From assembly GCF_011752815.1 (NCBI RefSeq), contig NZ_VWWV01000002.1, forward strand, positions 682,001 through 746,000: a stretch of DNA of 64,000 nucleotides, given 5' to 3'. Made by a program: the position numbers and the translations under genes. The first letter of the stretch is position 1. Each line of letters opens with the position of its first letter. The DNA comes from Enterobacter sp. Cy-643 (lineage in GTDB: Bacteria; Pseudomonadota; Gammaproteobacteria; Enterobacterales; Enterobacteriaceae). Of this stretch, positions 62,240 through 64,000 are shown piece after piece. The notes beneath the pieces are model-generated. The model saw nothing but the letters and a program-made list of their open reading frames with translations. It made no database searches and was not told the origin of the DNA.

Positions 62240-62824
62240 ATGTCTTCTGTCACCCTTACCGCCTTTATGCAGCGGCAGCAGATTGCCCGCGGCAGCCTCG
62301 GCGAACTGCTGCGGCAAATAAAGGCCATGCCAATCGGCAACGAGCCGGTGTTTATCTTCCATGACCAGACCGGCAAACGGCTGGATATCCACGTCCACGG
62401 GGATGAAGCCAGCGCCATTGCGGCTTACCCGGAGTTGGCCGAACAGCAAACCGAAGAGACCGCTGCGGTTAAAACTCGCGGCCGGCCAAAGCTTGGCGTA
62501 TCGGCGAAGGAAGTCACCCTGCTGCCGCGCCACTGGGCGTGGCTGGCCACACAGCCGGGCGGCGCATCTGCAACGTTACGTCGACTGATCGAACAGGCGA
62601 GAAAAGCCAGCGAACCGGCGGACAGCAAACGCCGCAGGCACGAAAGCGCCTACCAGTTTATGCACGAAGTGGCGGGCGATCTGCCTGAGTACGAAACTTG
62701 CCTGCGCGCGCTATTTGCCGATGACGAAGCGGCCTTCAACGCCGCGATGGAAGGCTGGCCGCAGGATATTCGCCGCTATGCGACAACGTTGGCTTTCGGC
62801 AAGCAGGAATCCAAAAATGACTGA
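62240..62824 (+). CDS. DUF2239 family protein
   Basis: This 194-aa protein matches DUF2239: an N-terminal region with VFIFHDQTGKRLDIHVHG, the GRPKLGVSAKEVTLLPRHWAWL block, then a helical C-terminal part (SKRRRHESAYQFMHEVAGDL, LFADDEAAF). Function unknown. First gene of a three-gene overlapping operon; its stop lies 8 nt inside the next gene. Confidence 0.87.
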   Translation: MSSVTLTAFMQRQQIARGSLGELLRQIKAMPIGNEPVFIFHDQTGKRLDIHVHGDEASAIAAYPELAEQQTEETAAVKTRGRPKLGVSAKEVTLLPRHWAWLATQPGGASATLRRLIEQARKASEPADSKRRRHESAYQFMHEVAGDLPEYETCLRALFADDEAAFNAAMEGWPQDIRRYATTLAFGKQESKND

Positions 62825-63158
62825 AACAATAAACAAAAAAGATCTGAAGCAGAGCTATAAAGACAGCCCGGCCACGGCAGGTATCTATTTGATAACCAAT
62901 ACGCAAACCGGCCACAAGCTGCTCGCCAGCGCCGCTAACGTTCAGGGCGTGTTAAACCGCCATCGGTTTGAACTGAAGTTCGGGCAGCACCGCAATAAGG
63001 CGCTGCAGCAGGCCTGGAACCAGTATGGTGAGTCAGCTTTCGAGTTCACCGTGCTCGAAAAGGTCAAGCCTGATGAGCAAAACGTTAAAGCCGCGCTGGA
63101 AAACCTGCTGGAAGCCTGGCAGAAAAAACTGAGGATCGCCCATGAACACAACTGCTAA
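62817..63158 (+). CDS. GIY-YIG nuclease family protein
   Basis: The 113 aa contain a divergent GIY-YIG fold: GIYLITNTQTG (first strand), the RHRFELKFGQHRNKALQQAW region, then FEFTVLEKV and AALENLLEAW where the metal-binding Glu is expected. The second YIG strand is not obvious (KLLASAANVQ), so activity is uncertain. The start at 62817 overlaps the DUF2239 stop, and its end overlaps the hydrolase start, so all three are co-translated. Confidence 0.82.
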   Translation: MTETINKKDLKQSYKDSPATAGIYLITNTQTGHKLLASAANVQGVLNRHRFELKFGQHRNKALQQAWNQYGESAFEFTVLEKVKPDEQNVKAALENLLEAWQKKLRIAHEHNC

Positions 63159-64000
63159 CCTGCCGGTCTCCCTCTACTTCGACGGCTTCGGTGATAAAAA
63201 GCACCCGGCAATAGTCCTGCTACCTGGGCTGGGAAGCCAGAGCATCAGCTGGTCGCAGCGTTTTTGCCAGCGGCTGGCCGACGCAGGTTTCTATGTTTTA
63301 CGGGCCGATAATCGCGACTGCGGGCTGTCCCCCTCGTTGAACCACGCGGGCGTGCCCGATCTGCAGGCGCTCTCCCGGGGCCTGGAGATCCCCATCGCCT
63401 ACACGCTCCGGGACATGGCGGCAGACGTTGCGCTTACGCTGGACAACGCCGGTCTTCCGGCAGCGCACATTGTTGGCCGTTCCATGGGCGGCATGATAGC
63501 CCAGCTGTTTGCCGCGCAATATCCGCAAAAAACGCGGTCTCTGTGCGCCATCATGTCCAGCACCGGCAATCCGCAGCTCCCGCCGCCGGCTCCCGATGTG
63601 ATGGCAATGCTGATGGGGCCAAAGCCCGATCCGCATTCGCACCAAAGCGCCTGGCTTGAGCAGCAGCTCGCATTCTTCAGGCGAATTGCCTCCACGCACC
63701 TCCCGTTTGACGAGGAGTACTACACTGCGCTGCTAAAAACTTCTCTGGCGCGCGCCAGTTCAGCGCACGGAATGCTTCGCCAGATTGCGGCGATGGCGGC
63801 CAGCGGCGATCTCCGTCAGGAGATAAAACGGATCGCGACCCCCACGCTGGTGATCCACGGCACGCACGACCCACTGTTCCCCGTAGACGCCGGGCGGGAC
63901 ATTGCCAGAACCATTCCCGCCGCAAAATTGCAGCTTATTGAAGGTATGGGCCATGAAATCCCTCCCGTGCTGGAACAAGACGTGGCCTCTCTGCTTCTCA
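63142..64000 (+). CDS. Alpha/beta-fold hydrolase, 3' end beyond window
   Basis: The frame starts with ATG at 63142 (GAGG about 8 nt upstream), overlaps the previous gene by 17 nt and is still open at the window end (286 codons visible). It reads as an alpha/beta hydrolase: oxyanion region VLLPGLGSQSISW, nucleophile elbow GRSMGGMI, and the acid and His in HGTHDPLFP and GMGHEIPP. Substrate unknown. The operon context (DUF2239, GIY-YIG) and the twin operators suggest a regulated stress or detoxification role, which is inference. Confidence 0.88.
   Translation, partial: MNTTANLPVSLYFDGFGDKKHPAIVLLPGLGSQSISWSQRFCQRLADAGFYVLRADNRDCGLSPSLNHAGVPDLQALSRGLEIPIAYTLRDMAADVALTLDNAGLPAAHIVGRSMGGMIAQLFAAQYPQKTRSLCAIMSSTGNPQLPPPAPDVMAMLMGPKPDPHSHQSAWLEQQLAFFRRIASTHLPFDEEYYTALLKTSLARASSAHGMLRQIAAMAASGDLRQEIKRIATPTLVIHGTHDPLFPVDAGRDIARTIPAAKLQLIEGMGHEIPPVLEQDVASLLL

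Overview
The window is chromosomal DNA from a member of the Enterobacteriaceae. The left part keeps the gene order of the E. coli rod-shape/lipoate region: rsfS, rlmH, mrdA, mrdB, rlpA, dacA, ybeD, lipB, ybeF, lipA, tatE, ybeM, crcB, cspE, pagP, dcuC, rna, rnk. Many products match E. coli proteins nearly residue for residue (from memory, no search was run). The genus cannot be fixed from sequence alone; a non-Escherichia enteric such as Cedecea or Enterobacter is plausible.

Layout. 1-12.9 kb: cell-wall elongation and lipoate core genes. 13.1-19.8 kb: a minus-strand copper/silver efflux operon inserted between pagP and dcuC. It encodes a small Cys/His/Met-rich exported protein, CusF, a TolC-like channel, a CusB carrying its own C-terminal CusF domain, and CusA. 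20-29 kb: dcuC, rna, a GntP-type permease under predicted GntR operators, rnk, a PTS IIBC permease with its LacI-type repressor under a double palindromic operator, and folD-ybcJ. 29.2 kb: tRNA-Arg (argU), the insertion point for accessory DNA.

The accessory zone has two parts. A 5.4-kb element (29.3-34.7 kb) is bounded by a 17-bp repeat of the tRNA 3' end. It holds a decayed integrase, an HxlR/NmrA-type pair, a Tn3 transposase scrap joined to an antitoxin scrap, and a chromosomal pore-forming colicin domain facing a ColA-type immunity gene. From 34.9 to 52.8 kb lie two chaperone-usher fimbrial operons. One is a GC-rich DUF1120 (Yhc-like) type on the minus strand. The other is an AT-rich CS1/CFA-type (alpha) operon on the plus strand, preceded by two ToxR-like/FidL-like membrane regulator pairs, a truncated silent pilin copy and a poly-C tract. 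The zone ends with an insecticidal Tc-toxin remnant (truncated TccC plus GH24 endolysin).

53.7-64 kb is a mosaic of ordinary enteric genes: a DUF4354 protein, YjiN, a LysR/SDR divergent pair, UspG, a Tat-exported amidohydrolase, an ankyrin protein, an AllS-like LysR, and a DUF2239/GIY-YIG/alpha-beta hydrolase operon behind a promoter bracketed by twin operators. Between the SDR gene and uspG sits a 495-bp element with 21-bp terminal inverted repeats and eight 56-bp internal tandem repeats, open in all six frames.

The strongest candidates for something undescribed are the orphan colicin-domain/immunity module, the duplicated ToxR/FidL-like pairs beside the alpha-fimbrial operon with its silent pilin cassette, the CusB-CusF fusion operon, and the tandem-expanded inverted-repeat element.
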